NCBI GenBank assembly: GCA_000027065.2
Contig: FN543093.2
Location: 1,864,074-1,928,073 of the forward strand
Direction: 5' to 3'
DNA from: Cronobacter turicensis z3032
GTDB lineage: Bacteria > Pseudomonadota > Gammaproteobacteria > Enterobacterales > Enterobacteriaceae
DNA length: 64,000 nt
In this document: in pieces, positions 30,155 to 44,095 of the stretch
Numbering within the stretch: position 1 is the stretch's first letter
How the letters are laid out: each line of letters starts with the position of its first letter
Made by a program: the position numbers and the translations under genes
Notes under the pieces: model-generated
The model's input: only the letters and a program-made list of their open reading frames with translations
Database searches by the model: none
What the model was told of the DNA's origin: nothing

Positions 30155-31371
30155 ATGTCGCAGTCAATTACCCGCCAGAACTTTGATGAGTGGATGATCC
30201 CCGTTTATGCCCCGGCCGCGTTTATTCCGGTGCGGGCCGAGGGGTCCACGCTCTGGGATCAGGAAGGCAAAGAGTATATCGATTTCGCAGGCGGCATCGC
30301 GGTAAACGCTCTCGGCCATGCGCACCCGAAACTGCGCCAGGCGCTGGAAACCCAGGCGGCGAAAATCTGGCATACCGGTAACGGGTATACCAACGAGCCG
30401 GTGCTGCGCCTTGCCAAACGCCTGATTGACGCTACGTTCGCCGACCGCGTCTTTTTCTGTAACTCCGGCGCGGAAGCCAATGAAGCGGCGCTGAAGCTCG
30501 CCCGCAAATATGCCCACGACCACTACGGCGCGCAGAAAAGCGGCATCGTGGCGTTCAAAAACGCCTTTCACGGCCGCACGCTGTTTACCGTCTCGGCAGG
30601 GGGGCAGCCTGCGTATTCCCAGGATTTCGCGCCGCTGCCGCCGCAAATCAGCCATGCCGTGTTTAACGATCTCAATTCCGCCGCGGCGCTGATCAATGAC
30701 GACACCTGCGCGGTGATTGTCGAGCCGGTGCAGGGCGAGGGCGGCGTGGTGCCTGCCACCAAAGCTTTCCTGAAAGGGTTGCGCGAGCTGTGCGATCGCC
30801 ACAACGCGCTGCTGATTTTTGATGAAGTGCAGACCGGCGTGGGCCGCACCGGGCACCTCTATGCTTACATGCACTACGGCGTGACGCCGGATGTGCTTTC
30901 CACCGCAAAAGCGCTCGGCGGCGGCTTCCCGATTGGCGCGATGCTCACCACCGAACGCTGCGCGGCCGTGATGGGGGTTGGCACCCACGGCACCACCTAC
31001 GGCGGCAACCCGCTGGCGAGCGCCGTCGCAGGCGAAGTGCTGGATCTTGTGAATACGCCGGAGATGCTGGATGGCGTCAAAGCGCGTCACGACGCGCTTG
31101 TCGAGCAACTCAACGCCATGAACCAGCGCCTCGGGGTGTTTAAAGAGATCCGCGGTCTGGGGCTTTTGATCGGCTGTGTGCTGAGCGATGAATATGCGGG
31201 CAAGGCGAAGGCGATGTCGCTCGCCGCCGCGAAGGAAGGCGCGATGGTGCTGATTGCGGGCGCGAACGTGCTGCGCTTTGCGCCTGCGCTCAACATCAGC
31301 CATCAGGAGATTGAAACCGGGCTCGCCCGCGTGGCGCGCGCCTGTGAAAACTGGATTAAGGAGGGCGCATC

Positions 31372-31375
<4 letters not shown>
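30155..31375 (+). CDS. astC: Succinylornithine transaminase AstC
   Basis: A 406-residue class III PLP aminotransferase: [32 protein letters not shown] (about 109-125), [12 protein letters not shown] with PLP-contact Asp, and K252 in [14 protein letters not shown] as the Schiff-base lysine. It is step 3 of the arginine succinyltransferase pathway: succinylornithine plus 2-oxoglutarate gives succinylglutamate semialdehyde plus glutamate. It is the first gene of the operon, behind the sigma-54 promoter, and overlaps astA by four bases. ArgD is a close paralogue; operon position decides the call. Confidence 0.97.
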
Positions 31376-35206
<3,831 letters not shown>

Positions 35207-35215
35207 GGAGACGCC

Positions 35216-36181
35216 ATGGACGATTTTCTTGCACAGACGCTGCGCGGCGAGACGCCCGCGCTGACAACGCAACAACGCGGCGGCGTGACTATCGAGTGGC
35301 TGGATGAAGGCATTTTGCAACTGACGCCCGGCAAAGACGTGCGCGGCGCGCTGGTGCTCAGCGCGGGCATCCACGGCAATGAAACCGCGCCGGTGGAGAT
35401 GCTGGAGCAGCTACTGGCGCCGCTGCTGCGCGGCGAGCGGCCGCTCGCCTGGCGGCTGCTGGTGGTGCTGGGCAGTCCGGCGGCGCTGCGGGCCGGACGG
35501 CGGTTTATCGATTATGATCTCAACCGTCTTTTTGGCGGGCGCTGGCAGACCGCCACGCCGGGCGTCGAAACCGCGCGCGCCGCGCGTCTCGAACAGGCGC
35601 TGGAGACCTTTTTCGCAGCGGGCGATGAAACGGTGCGCTGGCATCTGGATCTGCATACCGCCATTCGCGGGTCACGCTTCCCGCGTTTTGGCGTACTGCC
35701 CGCGCGCACCACGGCGTGGCCAGAGGATTTTCTCGTCTGGCTTGGCGAAGCCGGGCTCCAGGCGCTGGTCTTTCACCGCGCGCCGGGCGGCACCTTTACA
35801 CACTTATCATGCGAGCGCTTCGCGGCGCTGAGCTGTACGCTGGAGCTCGGTAAGGCGCTGCCGTTCGGCCACAACGATCTCAGCCAGTTTGCGCCAACGC
35901 AGCGGGGCCTGGCGGCGCTGCTTGACGGATCGACTGCGCCTGCCGGTACGGATGCGCCGCGACGCTTTGAAGTGGCGCAGCAGATCACCCGGCGCAGCGA
36001 GCGCTTTGTGTTGCATATGTCGGGCGATACCGAAAATTTCACCGCTTTTAGCGCGGGCACGCTGCTGGCGGAAGATGGCGATGAGCGTTATTACGCGCAG
36101 GACGATGAGCGGGTGTTGTTTCCGAATCCGTCCGTCGCGTTGGGTTTACGCGCCGGATTAATGCTCCGGGAAATAAAATAA
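35216..36181 (+). CDS. astE: Succinylglutamate desuccinylase AstE
   Basis: A 321-residue zinc carboxypeptidase-like enzyme of the AstE/AspA family. [15 protein letters not shown] holds the zinc His and Glu near residues 50-60, and [15 protein letters not shown] holds the third ligand His near 147. The C-terminal beta domain contains [15 protein letters not shown]. It releases succinate and glutamate in the last pathway step. AAGGAGACGCC precedes ATG 35216. It is the last gene of the operon; no strong terminator is evident in the 290 bases before spy. Confidence 0.96.
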   Translation: MDDFLAQTLRGETPALTTQQRGGVTIEWLDEGILQLTPGKDVRGALVLSAGIHGNETAPVEMLEQLLAPLLRGERPLAWRLLVVLGSPAALRAGRRFIDYDLNRLFGGRWQTATPGVETARAARLEQALETFFAAGDETVRWHLDLHTAIRGSRFPRFGVLPARTTAWPEDFLVWLGEAGLQALVFHRAPGGTFTHLSCERFAALSCTLELGKALPFGHNDLSQFAPTQRGLAALLDGSTAPAGTDAPRRFEVAQQITRRSERFVLHMSGDTENFTAFSAGTLLAEDGDERYYAQDDERVLFPNPSVALGLRAGLMLREIK

Positions 36182-36329
36182 CGGGCGGCCCCAGGCGGGC
36201 CGTGAAAATAATGCGGATAATTCTGAAGGGGCGCTTTATTTTGCAGCGCCGCGCCTTTATACTGCGCTCACACTCTCTTCACAATCAAGCGGTTGTGATA
36301 TTTTAAAATCTTTCTCCTCTCTTTTTCCT

Positions 36330-36347
36330 TATTTTCTCCATAATCGC
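36330..36347 (+). promoter_or_regulatory. BaeR box upstream of spy
   Basis: TATTTTCTCCATAATCGC nearly matches the BaeR consensus TTTTTCTCCATDATTGGC. It lies about 130 bases before spy. A weaker CpxR-like repeat (CTTTC-N5-TTTAC, reverse GTAAA-N5) lies at about 36368-36382. Both envelope-stress regulators control spy in E. coli. Confidence 0.65.
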
Positions 36348-36474
36348 ACAATAATTGTTTTTTATGCTTTCACTGTTTTACTCAGACTCTGACTGATTGA
36401 CGAATCTGCCCGTAGAATTAATCTCGTCAAGGCGACAATCTGTTGCTGAATTAACTGAAAGTAAGGACAACATT

Positions 36475-36957
36475 ATGCGTAAATTAACGGCTATCTTCGT
36501 TGCTTCTACCCTGGCGCTTGGCGCAGCTAACCTGGCGCAGGCGGCGGAGACCCCGGCGCCTGACGCGAACGGCACGCCAATGATGCACCATAAAGGTCCG
36601 CGCGGCCCGCATCACGATATGATGTTCCAGGGGCTGAACCTGACCGATGCGCAAAAGCAGCAAATTCGCGACATCCGTAAAGCCCAGCGTGAAAAATTTG
36701 AGCGTCCGTCTCTGGAAGAGCGTCGCGCGATGCACGATCTGATTGCCAGCGACAGCTTCGATAAAGACAAAGCGCAGGCCCAGATCGACAAAATGGAAGC
36801 GCAGCATAAAGCCCGTATGCTGGCGCACATCGAAACCCAGAACAAAATCTATAACGTACTGACCCCGGAGCAGAAAAAGCAGTTTAATGCCAATTTTGAG
36901 AAGCGTCTGACAGAACGTCCGGCTCCGGAAGGTAAAATGCCAGCAGATTCAGAATAA
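36475..36957 (+). CDS. spy: Periplasmic chaperone Spy
   Basis: 160 residues. A signal peptide (MRKLTAIFVASTLALGAANL, cleavage after AQA) is followed by the all-helical LTXXQ-type cradle: LNLTDAQKQQIRDIRKAQRE and VLTPEQKKQFNANFEKR are the two LTxxQ repeats. Spy is an ATP-independent dimeric chaperone induced by envelope stress through BaeSR and CpxAR. ATG 36475 follows GTAAGGACAACATT. The gene is monocistronic, with a large terminator. Acidic tail PADSE. Confidence 0.96.
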   Translation: MRKLTAIFVASTLALGAANLAQAAETPAPDANGTPMMHHKGPRGPHHDMMFQGLNLTDAQKQQIRDIRKAQREKFERPSLEERRAMHDLIASDSFDKDKAQAQIDKMEAQHKARMLAHIETQNKIYNVLTPEQKKQFNANFEKRLTERPAPEGKMPADSE

Positions 36958-36974
36958 TTCTGACCCTGCTTAAG

Positions 36975-37033
36975 ACCGCCGGTTTTGGCCAGTGCCCTTT
37001 GATGGCGCTGGCCAGGGCCGGCGGTTTTTCTTT
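36975..37033 (+). terminator. Large bipartite terminator of spy
   Basis: Outer stem ACCGCCGG / CCGGCGGT encloses an inner stem GGCCAGTGCC / GGCGCTGGCC; TTTTTCTTTTCTT follows. Confidence 0.85.
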
Positions 37034-37234
37034 TCTTGCCCCTCTTGCCACGTAATTTCTGTTGGTTATCATTCTCGTTGCCGCATCGCGGCTGCTTTTG
37101 CCTGCGTATCGTTAACACGTCGCGACCGCCATCCACTGACGTGCCGATCGCAAGGCAATAACATGTATAACGATAATTTTTCGCCGCAGCACGTCTGCGG
37201 CGATTTGCGCACGATGCGTTTTTCAGGAGTGGGG

Positions 37235-37780
37235 ATGGAATTTTTCGACGTCAAAAAAATGCCGGTGAACCTGTGGCGTAACGGCGCAGGCGAAACCCGT
37301 GAGATCTGTTGTTTTCCGCCAAGCCGGGATTTTAACTGGCGCGCCAGCATTGCTTCTTTCGCCAGCAATGGCGACTTTAACGTTGTACCGCAGGTAGATC
37401 GCGTGATGACGCTACTCGATGGCGGCGAAGTCACGCTACTGAGCGGCGGCGCGTTTCGCCACACCTTAAAGCGTCATCAGCCGTTTACGTTCGCGGGCGA
37501 GCACCCGGTGCGCGCGGAGCTGACCGACGGGCGTATGTCGCTGGATTTCAACCTGATGACCCGCCGCGACCGTTGCCGCGCGCAGGTGCGCGTCGCCGAT
37601 CGCACGTTTACGACCGGTCATGCAAGGGGCGGCATTGTCTATGTCTTAAGCGGCGCCTGGCAACTTAACGATAAACTGCTGACGGCAGAGCAGGGCGCCT
37701 GGTGGCAGGAGGGGAGTCATACCCTTCGGCTACTGAAAGCCGAAGGGCAGGTGCTGTTCAGCGAGATAACCTATCTCTGA
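37235..37780 (+). CDS. ves: Ves, HutD-family cupin protein
   Basis: 181 residues starting [20 protein letters not shown] at 37235, with TTTCAGGAGTGGGG directly upstream; longer frames are not supported. [20 protein letters not shown] and the C-terminal [18 protein letters not shown] match E. coli Ves, a double-stranded beta-helix (HutD/Ves) protein induced by cold in E. coli. No enzyme activity is established. The last 10 bases overlap the end of convergent cho, as both stops fall within 37771-37780. Confidence 0.92.
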   Translation: MEFFDVKKMPVNLWRNGAGETREICCFPPSRDFNWRASIASFASNGDFNVVPQVDRVMTLLDGGEVTLLSGGAFRHTLKRHQPFTFAGEHPVRAELTDGRMSLDFNLMTRRDRCRAQVRVADRTFTTGHARGGIVYVLSGAWQLNDKLLTAEQGAWWQEGSHTLRLLKAEGQVLFSEITYL

Positions 37781-38652
37781 GGCGCCTGCGCGCCGATGTC
37801 GATAATCTCATGCTCGCCGCTGATAAGCGGCTTGCACAGAATGCGATAGCCGTCGTTATCAAAGCCCTGTGGCGCGCGGGAGATCGTCGCCGCGTCGCTC
37901 AGTGACGACACGGAACCCAGCCAGTACCAGTTATGGATGATATGGTACTGGGTCATCTCGCCGAAGCTTTCCCGCAATCCGACCGGGCCGTCCCACGGCC
38001 AGCAGATAACCCGCATCCGCTCCAGCGCGTCCATCAGGCGCGCGTTGTGCGCCTCAAGCGGCTCTTTGCCGCAGCAGGCCCCGGCGCAGCGTTTCAGCGC
38101 CGAGCGGAAACAGGCGCGCCCAGGGCGAACCGACTCCAGTCCCAGCAGGCCGTAGCAGAGCTGCTGTTCGTCGGCGATGGATTGCAGCGTGCCGAGCGCT
38201 GCGCGGCGGCTCGAAAAAAGCCCATACAGGCCCGGCTGGTGCGAGAAATCGACATCGCGGGCGTACACGACGTCTGGTTTTTCACCTTTAAACTGCAATG
38301 AACAGAGCTGCCGGTTACGGCGCAGACGCTTGTTGAATAGCGGCTGCTGCTCTTTGATCATTTGCGCTTCTAACAGCAGCGCGCCGATTTCGCCCGCGGT
38401 GCGGATAAACGTGATGCGCCGCGACTGGCGCAGCATGGAGGCTTCATCCGGGGTACGCAGGTGCGACAGCACCCGGCTGCGAATATTGACGCTCTTGCCG
38501 ATATAAAGCGGCATGGTTTCGCTTTCGCCATGAAAAACATAGACGCCGGGGTGCTTCGGCAGATCTTCAAGCCACGGACGCAGATGTTCGGGGTATTCAT
38601 AAATTGCCGCTTTTTCAAACTCCAGCCGCGGCGCGCCAGTACGCCTTACCAC
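37771..38652 (-). CDS. cho: Excinuclease Cho (UvrC homologue)
   Basis: 293 residues. A GIY-YIG nuclease domain at about 33-108 ([19 protein letters not shown], then [10 protein letters not shown]) has the catalytic Arg and Glu, and a UvrC-like Cys-rich stretch [21 protein letters not shown] lies at about 178-200. Unlike UvrC it lacks the C-terminal RNase H-like nuclease and HhH domains, so it makes only the 3' incision with UvrAB. A LexA box directly upstream shows SOS control. It is convergent with ves, with a 10-base overlap. Confidence 0.96.
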   Translation of the reverse strand: MVRRTGAPRLEFEKAAIYEYPEHLRPWLEDLPKHPGVYVFHGESETMPLYIGKSVNIRSRVLSHLRTPDEASMLRQSRRITFIRTAGEIGALLLEAQMIKEQQPLFNKRLRRNRQLCSLQFKGEKPDVVYARDVDFSHQPGLYGLFSSRRAALGTLQSIADEQQLCYGLLGLESVRPGRACFRSALKRCAGACCGKEPLEAHNARLMDALERMRVICWPWDGPVGLRESFGEMTQYHIIHNWYWLGSVSSLSDAATISRAPQGFDNDGYRILCKPLISGEHEIIDIGAQAPQR

Positions 38653-38666
38653 ATCACTCTCCTGAA

Positions 38667-38686
38667 TACTGTTTACTTATCCAGTC
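38667..38686 (-). promoter_or_regulatory. LexA (SOS) box of cho
   Basis: TACTGTTTACTTATCCAGTC has the CTG-N10-CAG core of the LexA operator and lies 15 bases upstream of the cho start codon. Confidence 0.85.
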
Positions 38687-38720
38687 TATCAGGGAATGTG
38701 TGGTTGAAAAAGCGTCATTT

Positions 38721-39611
38721 TCAGTTCAGGTTGCGGGTGGCGAGCCAGCAGAGCAGCGAACCTGCCACGACCATCGCGACGCCCTGCCAGAAAGCCATGC
38801 CTGGCGTAAGGCCCAGCCACAGACTCGCCAGCAGCGCCGAGAGCACCGGCGTGAAGTAAGAAGCGGTGGCGAGCAGCGTCATATTGCCGTGCTGAATACT
38901 GTAGTTCCAGGCGGCGTAAGCGGTGGCGGTGGACAGCCCCATAAAGAGCAGTTGCGCGACGGCAGGAACCGACAGCTGCAGGGGCGGCTGCGGCGCAAGG
39001 CTGTATTGCAGCCACAGGACGGCGGCCGTGGCGCAGAAAAAGAGCGCCACGCCGTTCTGGCCGTTGCTCCAGCGGCGCGTCAGATTGCAGTACAGCGCCC
39101 AGACGAAGGCGGCGCAGAATGCGAGCGCGTAAGCAACCGGGTTATCCTGCATGTTGAGCCAGAACTGCGCGGGCGACCAGTCGCCGTCGCCCTTCAGCAC
39201 CTGGAACACGCCTGCGACCGCGAGCAGCAGGCCCGGCCACAGCCAGAGGCGGCAGCGCTGGCCGTTGATAAGCACCGCCAGCAGCACCGTCAGGCTCGGC
39301 CAGAGGTAGTTAATCATCCCAAGCTCCAGCGACTGCGCGCGGGTGTGCGCAAGCCCAATCGCCAGCGCGAGGCAGATTTCATAGCTAACAAACAGTAATC
39401 CGCCGGTCAGGAGATAGCGGCGCGGTAAGCGGCCTGGGTGAATAAGACCCGGCGACGCCATCAGACACAGCGAACTAACGGTATAAATCAGCGCTGCGCC
39501 GCCCACCGGCCCGAACGCTTCGCTGATACTACGAAACAGACCGACAGAGGTGCTCCAGAGCAGAATGGCCAGCAGGCCCGGCAGCGTGGCGCGCTGCGTT
39601 GAAACAGACAT
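38721..39611 (-). CDS. yddG: Aromatic amino acid exporter YddG (DMT family)
   Basis: A 296-residue, 10-helix drug/metabolite transporter with two EamA repeats. LPGLLAILLWSTSVGLFRSISE, PVGGAALIYTVSSL, LFVSYEICLALAIG, GMINYLWPSLTVLLA, and at the end SYFTPVLSALLA plus SLLCWLATR, closely follow E. coli YddG, which exports aromatic amino acids and paraquat. In K-12, yddG lies elsewhere; here it sits between cho and nadE. It is on the same strand as nadE but 91 bases away, with a hairpin (about 39667-39687) between. Confidence 0.9.
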   Translation of the reverse strand: MSVSTQRATLPGLLAILLWSTSVGLFRSISEAFGPVGGAALIYTVSSLCLMASPGLIHPGRLPRRYLLTGGLLFVSYEICLALAIGLAHTRAQSLELGMINYLWPSLTVLLAVLINGQRCRLWLWPGLLLAVAGVFQVLKGDGDWSPAQFWLNMQDNPVAYALAFCAAFVWALYCNLTRRWSNGQNGVALFFCATAAVLWLQYSLAPQPPLQLSVPAVAQLLFMGLSTATAYAAWNYSIQHGNMTLLATASYFTPVLSALLASLWLGLTPGMAFWQGVAMVVAGSLLCWLATRNLN

Positions 39612-39702
39612 ACGTCATCCGTGAGAAAAGGCTGTGGCGAGAAACGTAACAACGAACGGGGCGATACTCCCCGGTCAGGCCGGGGAGCGTGCCGCAAAGC
39701 GA

Positions 39703-40530
39703 TTATTGTTTCCAGAAGTCATCGAAAACGGTGATCGGCGGGCGACGTTTGTGCTCGGTTTTCACGTACCAGCCATCAATAATTTGGCTGATTTTCTCAT
39801 CGAGCGGCTTGCCTTCCAGATAATCATCGATGTTGTCATACGTGACGCCCAGCGCCACTTCGTCCGGCAGGGACGGGCGATCATCTTCGAGATCGGCGGT
39901 CGGCACTTTAAGATAGAGGTGCTCCGGGCAGCCGAGGGTTTTCAGCAGCATTTTGCCCTGGCGTTTGTTAAGGCGGAACAGCGGGTTAATGTCGGTGCCG
40001 CCATCGCCGTACTTGGTGTAAAAACCGGTGACGGCTTCGGCCGCATGGTCGGTGCCCACCACCACGCCTTTGGTCATTCCGGCGATGCTGTACTGCGCTT
40101 TCATACGCTCGCGCGCTTTTTCATTGCCGCGGACAAAATCGCTCAGCTCAATGCCCGCTTCGCGCAGCGCTTTTTCGCTCGCCAGTACCGCTTCTTTAAT
40201 GTTCACCGTCAGAACTTTATCCGGCTGAATAAACGCCAGCGCGTCCTGACAATCTTTTTCGTCAAACTGTACGCCGAATGGCAGGCGCACCGCGATAAAC
40301 TGGTAGCTCTGATCGCCGGTTTCATCGCGCAGTTCGCTGATGGCAAGCTGGCTCAGTTTGCCCGCGAGCGTGGAATCCTGGCCGCCGCTGATACCGAGCA
40401 CCAGGGTCTTCAGAAACGGATAGGTCTTCAGATAGGCTTTGAGGAAATCAACGCTGCGGCGGATCTCTTCATTGGCGTCGATATGCGGTTTCACGCCAAG
40501 TGCCTGAATAATTTCTTGTTGTAATGCCAT
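39703..40530 (-). CDS. nadE: NH3-dependent NAD synthetase
   Basis: 275 residues, as in E. coli. The P-loop [17 protein letters not shown] (about 44-60) is that of ATP pyrophosphatases, and [20 protein letters not shown] (about 157-176) and [19 protein letters not shown] line the active site. It amidates deamido-NAD with ammonia, the last NAD step; PncA at 20.6 kb feeds the same route. No glutaminase domain is present, so it is the ammonia-dependent short form. It is divergent from osmE. Confidence 0.98.
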   Translation of the reverse strand: MALQQEIIQALGVKPHIDANEEIRRSVDFLKAYLKTYPFLKTLVLGISGGQDSTLAGKLSQLAISELRDETGDQSYQFIAVRLPFGVQFDEKDCQDALAFIQPDKVLTVNIKEAVLASEKALREAGIELSDFVRGNEKARERMKAQYSIAGMTKGVVVGTDHAAEAVTGFYTKYGDGGTDINPLFRLNKRQGKMLLKTLGCPEHLYLKVPTADLEDDRPSLPDEVALGVTYDNIDDYLEGKPLDEKISQIIDGWYVKTEHKRRPPITVFDDFWKQ

Positions 40531-40772
40531 TTACCCCTCCAGTCTTGTGCGCCTGCAACGTGCAGGCATTGAAACAGTGATCTGTTAAAGCTAACCCGTT
40601 GTGGGCAAAACGACAAGGTGTCACCCTTCTGTGCGGCGCCAGACCCTTTTGCGACATCAGCTCTGGCTGAGGGAATACTCTTAATTTGGCGCTCTTTCAG
40701 GTAACAAGTTGAAAAATGTTATTTTATATTCCAGGCTTATCTGCACACGCTGAAAAAAAAGAGGATGACACA

Positions 40773-41114
40773 ATGAACAAGAAGTTTGCAGGATTTCTGA
40801 GTGCAGCGGCAGTTATGACCATGCTGGCAGGGTGTACCGCGTACGATCGTACCGCCGATCAGTTTACCCAGCCGGTGGTAAAAGATGTGAAAAAAGGCAT
40901 GAGCCGTCAGCAGGTCATGCAGATCGCGGGTAAACCGTCTTCTGAAGTTACCATGATCCACGCTCGCGGTACCTGCCAGACCTATATCCTGGGCAGCCGT
41001 AACGGTAAAACCGAGACCTATTTCGTCGCGCTGGATGAAACGGGCCACGTGCTGAACTCTGGCTACCAGACCTGTGCCGAGTACGATACCGACCCGCAGG
41101 CGCCGAAGAAGTAA
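40773..41114 (+). CDS. osmE: Osmotically inducible lipoprotein OsmE
   Basis: 113 residues beginning [20 protein letters not shown] with lipobox LAGC (Cys21), then a SmpA/OmlA-type domain: [20 protein letters not shown] and [20 protein letters not shown] nearly match K-12 OsmE. The residue after Cys is Thr, so outer-membrane sorting is expected. ATG 40773 follows AAGAGGATGACACA. K-12 osmE is induced by osmotic stress and stationary phase. It is monocistronic and convergent with katE; the chb operon that lies between them in K-12 is missing. Confidence 0.96.
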   Translation: MNKKFAGFLSAAAVMTMLAGCTAYDRTADQFTQPVVKDVKKGMSRQQVMQIAGKPSSEVTMIHARGTCQTYILGSRNGKTETYFVALDETGHVLNSGYQTCAEYDTDPQAPKK

Positions 41115-41130
41115 TCGCGCTGTTGACAGA

Positions 41131-41157
41131 AAAACCGGCTCCGGCCGGTTTTTTTAC
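41131..41157 (+). terminator. Terminator of osmE
   Basis: ACCGGC and GCCGGT form a short stem (about 41134-41149), followed by seven T; a preceding A run makes the structure longer. Confidence 0.88.
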
Positions 41158-41186
41158 GTCTGTGTGTTGCGAGATGCGCGCCGGCA

Positions 41187-41216
41187 AATAAAAAACGCCG
41201 CGCTAAGCGGCGTTTT
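41187..41216 (-). terminator. Terminator of katE
   Basis: AAAACGCCGC (41192-41201) pairs with GCGGCGTTTT (41207-41216). On the reverse strand a TTTTTTATTT tract follows the stem. Confidence 0.88.
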
Positions 41217-41235
41217 GGTGTGGTTCAGGCGGCGG

Positions 41236-43491
41236 TTATGCCGGGATGGACGCCACTTTCGGCGTGCGCGCCCAGACGCGGTGGCAGGCGAGCTGGTGGA
41301 TGAAATCATCCATAAAGCTGCCTGAGGCGTCGTCGGCTTCGACAATCCCTTCTTCGCCGGTGTCCGGTACCGCCAGTCGGCTTTTAAGCCCGCGCGCGTC
41401 GCCCATCAGGCCGATCGCTTTCAGGTGTTTATACGCCTCCAGCAGGTAATAGACCGCATCGCCGTTATCGGCAAGCGCGCTCGCGGCGCCGCCCGGCACC
41501 AGCACGGCATCGACGGTCACCGACGGCGATCCGGCAAACGTGCCCGCCACTTCCAGTTGCGAGCCATCATCCGCCGTCACGCTGCCCATGCGGCTGTACA
41601 GTAATTTGGCATGTACACCGTGCGATTTCAGCGCCTGCAGCATGGCGAGCAGATCGGCGGATTTCACATGGTCGTTAAGCAGTACGGCGACCACACGGCC
41701 TTTTACCGAGCCGCCTGGTACGGCATACAGGCTCAGCGACGGATCTTTTTTCAGCCCGTTTACGTCCTTCGGCGGGGCCACGTGCATCTGCTCGTCAGTC
41801 AGCGTAATACCCAGATTAGTGGCCACCGGATGCGCCAGCGATATATCGATATGGCAGAGGTGATCCACCACGCGCTCGCGGATATAACTGCGCACCACTT
41901 TACTGAGTTCAAAGCTGAACGCATCGATGATATGACGTTGCTCCACCGGCGTCTGGCTCTGCCAGAACAGGCGCGGCTGGGAGTAATATTCGCCAAACGA
42001 CGGGCTGCGCTCGCGGATTTTGTGGCCTTCAACGCGCACCTGATGGCTTTCAAACCCGCCGGCTTTCGGCGCAGGCGGCGTTTCGCGCGGCCAGTTGTCG
42101 TTAATCGAGTTCGGCTCGTAGTTGGCCGGATTGGTGTCGATATCCATCCGGTGCATGCCGTCGCGCTGGAAGTTATGGTACGGGCAGGTCGGGCGGTTAA
42201 TCGGGATCTCGTGGAAGTTCGGCCCGCCGAGACGGCTTATCTGGGTGTCGGTGTAGGAGAAGAGACGCCCCTGGAGAAGCGGGTCATTACTGAAATCCAG
42301 CCCCGGCACAATATGACCCGGATGGAACGCCGCCTGTTCGTTTTCGGCGAAGAAGTTATCCGGATTGCGGTTCAGCACCATTTTGCCGACGAGTTGCACC
42401 GGCACCAGTTCTTCCGGGATGAGCTTCGTCGCATCAAGCAGATCGAAATCGAATTTAAATTCGTCTTCTTCGGGGATCAGCTGCACGCCGAGTTCATATT
42501 CCGGGTAATCGCCCGCTTCGATGGCTTCCCAGAGATCGCGGCGGTGGAAATCCGGATCGCGCCCGGTCAGCTTCTGCGATTCATCCCAGATAAGCGACGC
42601 TTTGCCCGCCACCGGTTTCCAGTGAAAGCGCACAAAGGTGCCTTTGCCTTCGGCGTTGATAAAGCGGAAGGTATGGATACCAAAGCCTTCCATGGTGCGG
42701 TAGCTGCGCGGAATGCCGCGGTCGGACATCGCCCACATAACGTTGTGCAGCGTTTCCGGCTGAAGCGACACGTAATCCCAGAAGGTATCGTGCGCGCTCT
42801 GGCCCTGCGGAATAGCCCAGTGCGGCTCCGGCTTCACGGCATGGACGAAATCCGGGAATTTATGGACGTCCTGTATGAAAAACACCGGTGTATTATTGCC
42901 GACCAGATCGAAAATGCCTTCTTCGGTATAAAACTTGGTGGCGAAGCCGCGAATATCGCGCACCGTATCCGCCGACCCGGCGCTGCCCTGAACGGTCGAG
43001 AAACGTACAAAGACCGGCGTGATTTTCTGCGGGTCGCTTAAGAACGCGGCTTTAGTGATATCGCTCAGGCTTTTGTACGGCTGAAAGTAACCGTGGGCGG
43101 CAGAGCCGCGCGCGTGCACGATGCGCTCAGGAATGCGTTCATGGTCAAAGTGGGTGATTTTTTCCCGCAGGATAAAATCTTCCAGGAGCGTCGGGCCGCG
43201 GGTGCCAGCGCGGAGCGAGTTTTGATCGTCAGCGATGCGCACGCCCTGGTTGGTCGTCAGCGCCTCGTTCTCACCGCCTTTGCGGAAGGTGTCCAGCGCG
43301 CCGAGTTTATCGTTCGTCACCTGCGGCGCCTTCAGGCTGCCTGGCGCGGTCGGTTGCTCGCCCGGCGCCGTTGGCGTCGGGGAAGGGCGGTGGGAGCCAT
43401 CGGCAGGCGCCAGCGATCCCATGCCCGGCTGGGATGAGCGCGCGTCGTGGAACGGGGCTTCATGGTTAGGGCGTTTCTCATCATTCGACAT
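41236..43491 (-). CDS. katE: Catalase HPII
   Basis: A 751-residue large-subunit monofunctional catalase. The essential His is in [12 protein letters not shown] (about 126-137), Asn in GNNTPVFF, and the haem-ligand Tyr is in [14 protein letters not shown] (about 410-423). The C-terminal flavodoxin/DJ-1-like domain starts near residue 595 ([11 protein letters not shown]) and ends KVASIPA. The N-terminal 75 residues are a low-complexity Pro/Ser arm, as in HPII. It protects stationary-phase cells from hydrogen peroxide. A sigma-S-like -10 lies about 60 bases upstream. Confidence 0.98.
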   Translation of the reverse strand: MSNDEKRPNHEAPFHDARSSQPGMGSLAPADGSHRPSPTPTAPGEQPTAPGSLKAPQVTNDKLGALDTFRKGGENEALTTNQGVRIADDQNSLRAGTRGPTLLEDFILREKITHFDHERIPERIVHARGSAAHGYFQPYKSLSDITKAAFLSDPQKITPVFVRFSTVQGSAGSADTVRDIRGFATKFYTEEGIFDLVGNNTPVFFIQDVHKFPDFVHAVKPEPHWAIPQGQSAHDTFWDYVSLQPETLHNVMWAMSDRGIPRSYRTMEGFGIHTFRFINAEGKGTFVRFHWKPVAGKASLIWDESQKLTGRDPDFHRRDLWEAIEAGDYPEYELGVQLIPEEDEFKFDFDLLDATKLIPEELVPVQLVGKMVLNRNPDNFFAENEQAAFHPGHIVPGLDFSNDPLLQGRLFSYTDTQISRLGGPNFHEIPINRPTCPYHNFQRDGMHRMDIDTNPANYEPNSINDNWPRETPPAPKAGGFESHQVRVEGHKIRERSPSFGEYYSQPRLFWQSQTPVEQRHIIDAFSFELSKVVRSYIRERVVDHLCHIDISLAHPVATNLGITLTDEQMHVAPPKDVNGLKKDPSLSLYAVPGGSVKGRVVAVLLNDHVKSADLLAMLQALKSHGVHAKLLYSRMGSVTADDGSQLEVAGTFAGSPSVTVDAVLVPGGAASALADNGDAVYYLLEAYKHLKAIGLMGDARGLKSRLAVPDTGEEGIVEADDASGSFMDDFIHQLACHRVWARTPKVASIPA

Positions 43492-43550
43492 TGAACTCGT
43501 CTCCTTTCCTTTTTCTAAAGCAGTCGGATGGCTGCATGAAATGTAAGGTA

Positions 43551-43558
43551 ACTATAGA
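43551..43558 (-). promoter_or_regulatory. Sigma-S-like -10 element of katE
   Basis: On the reverse strand TCTATAGT matches the sigma-S -10 pattern KCTAYRCT at seven of eight positions. It lies 60 bases upstream of katE, a classical RpoS target. No other promoter element was confirmed. Confidence 0.45.
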
Positions 43559-43702
43559 ACAGCACTGAAGTTCTTGTGGAAAAGGCGACGGCGTAAAAAG
43601 CGGCAAATGAACGGCACAGCGCACGCATGATGCGACGCAAGGCCGTCCGATCCGCTATCATAATGGTTTATCTTTTGTTTACAGCCAGTGAATCCGACGC
43701 TT

Positions 43703-43933
43703 ATGAAACCACTTCGTCATCAGAATCGTCCCGTTATCAGCTATGTTCCACGTGAGGAGCCGGCCCCGCCGGATCATGCGGATCGCATGGAGGGGTATGA
43801 CGATGTCTGGGTGCTGAAGGGCAAATATGTGGCGTTTGTGATGTCCGGGGATCGTTTTCGCCGCTCGCCCGTATTCAGTAGCCCGGAAGCCGCCCAGCGC
43901 TGGGCCAACCAGCTCAAGCAGGATGAGATATAG
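43703..43933 (+). CDS. cedA: Cell division activator CedA
   Basis: 76 residues from ATG 43703 (MKPLRHQNRPVISYVPREEP). A GTG at 43688 could add five residues but has no better site. The CedA double-stranded RNA-binding-like fold is recognisable: RMEGYDDVWVLKGKYVAFVM and FSSPEAAQRWANQLKQ match E. coli CedA. CedA counteracts over-replication defects in dnaA(cos) cells and binds RNA polymerase or DNA. It is divergent from katE, as in K-12, and convergent with tcyP. Confidence 0.92.
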   Translation: MKPLRHQNRPVISYVPREEPAPPDHADRMEGYDDVWVLKGKYVAFVMSGDRFRRSPVFSSPEAAQRWANQLKQDEI

Positions 43934-43986
43934 GGCAAGGTTTATCGCCCGGCGCGACGCGCAAAAGAAAGAGGTCGCCTGAAATA

Positions 43987-44016
43987 ACAAAGCCCGCCGG
44001 ATGGCGGGCTTTGTCG
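43987..44016. terminator. Bidirectional terminator after cedA
   Basis: ACAAAGCCCGCC (43987-43998), loop GGAT, GGCGGGCTTTGT (44003-44014). The stem is long, with short T tracts. Confidence 0.75.
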
Positions 44017-44045
44017 TCTGTGCGGCCGACGGAACGCCGCAAAAA

Positions 44046-44072
44046 TAAAACCCCGGCGCGCAGGCCGGGGTT
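44046..44072 (-). terminator. Terminator of tcyP
   Basis: AAAACCCCGGC pairs with GCCGGGGTTTT. The reverse strand continues TTTTATTTTTG, a good release tract. Confidence 0.88.
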
Positions 44073-44095
44073 TTGGGGTATAACTTTTGATGCGA

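Noticed and set aside
30164..31303. 379-codon frame opposite astC (also 31303-32358 opposite astA)
   Set aside because: Antisense shadows of confirmed operon genes.
41611..43041. 476-codon open frame opposite katE
   Set aside because: Mirror frame of a GC-rich, codon-biased real gene; its text has no domain motifs and katE is certain.
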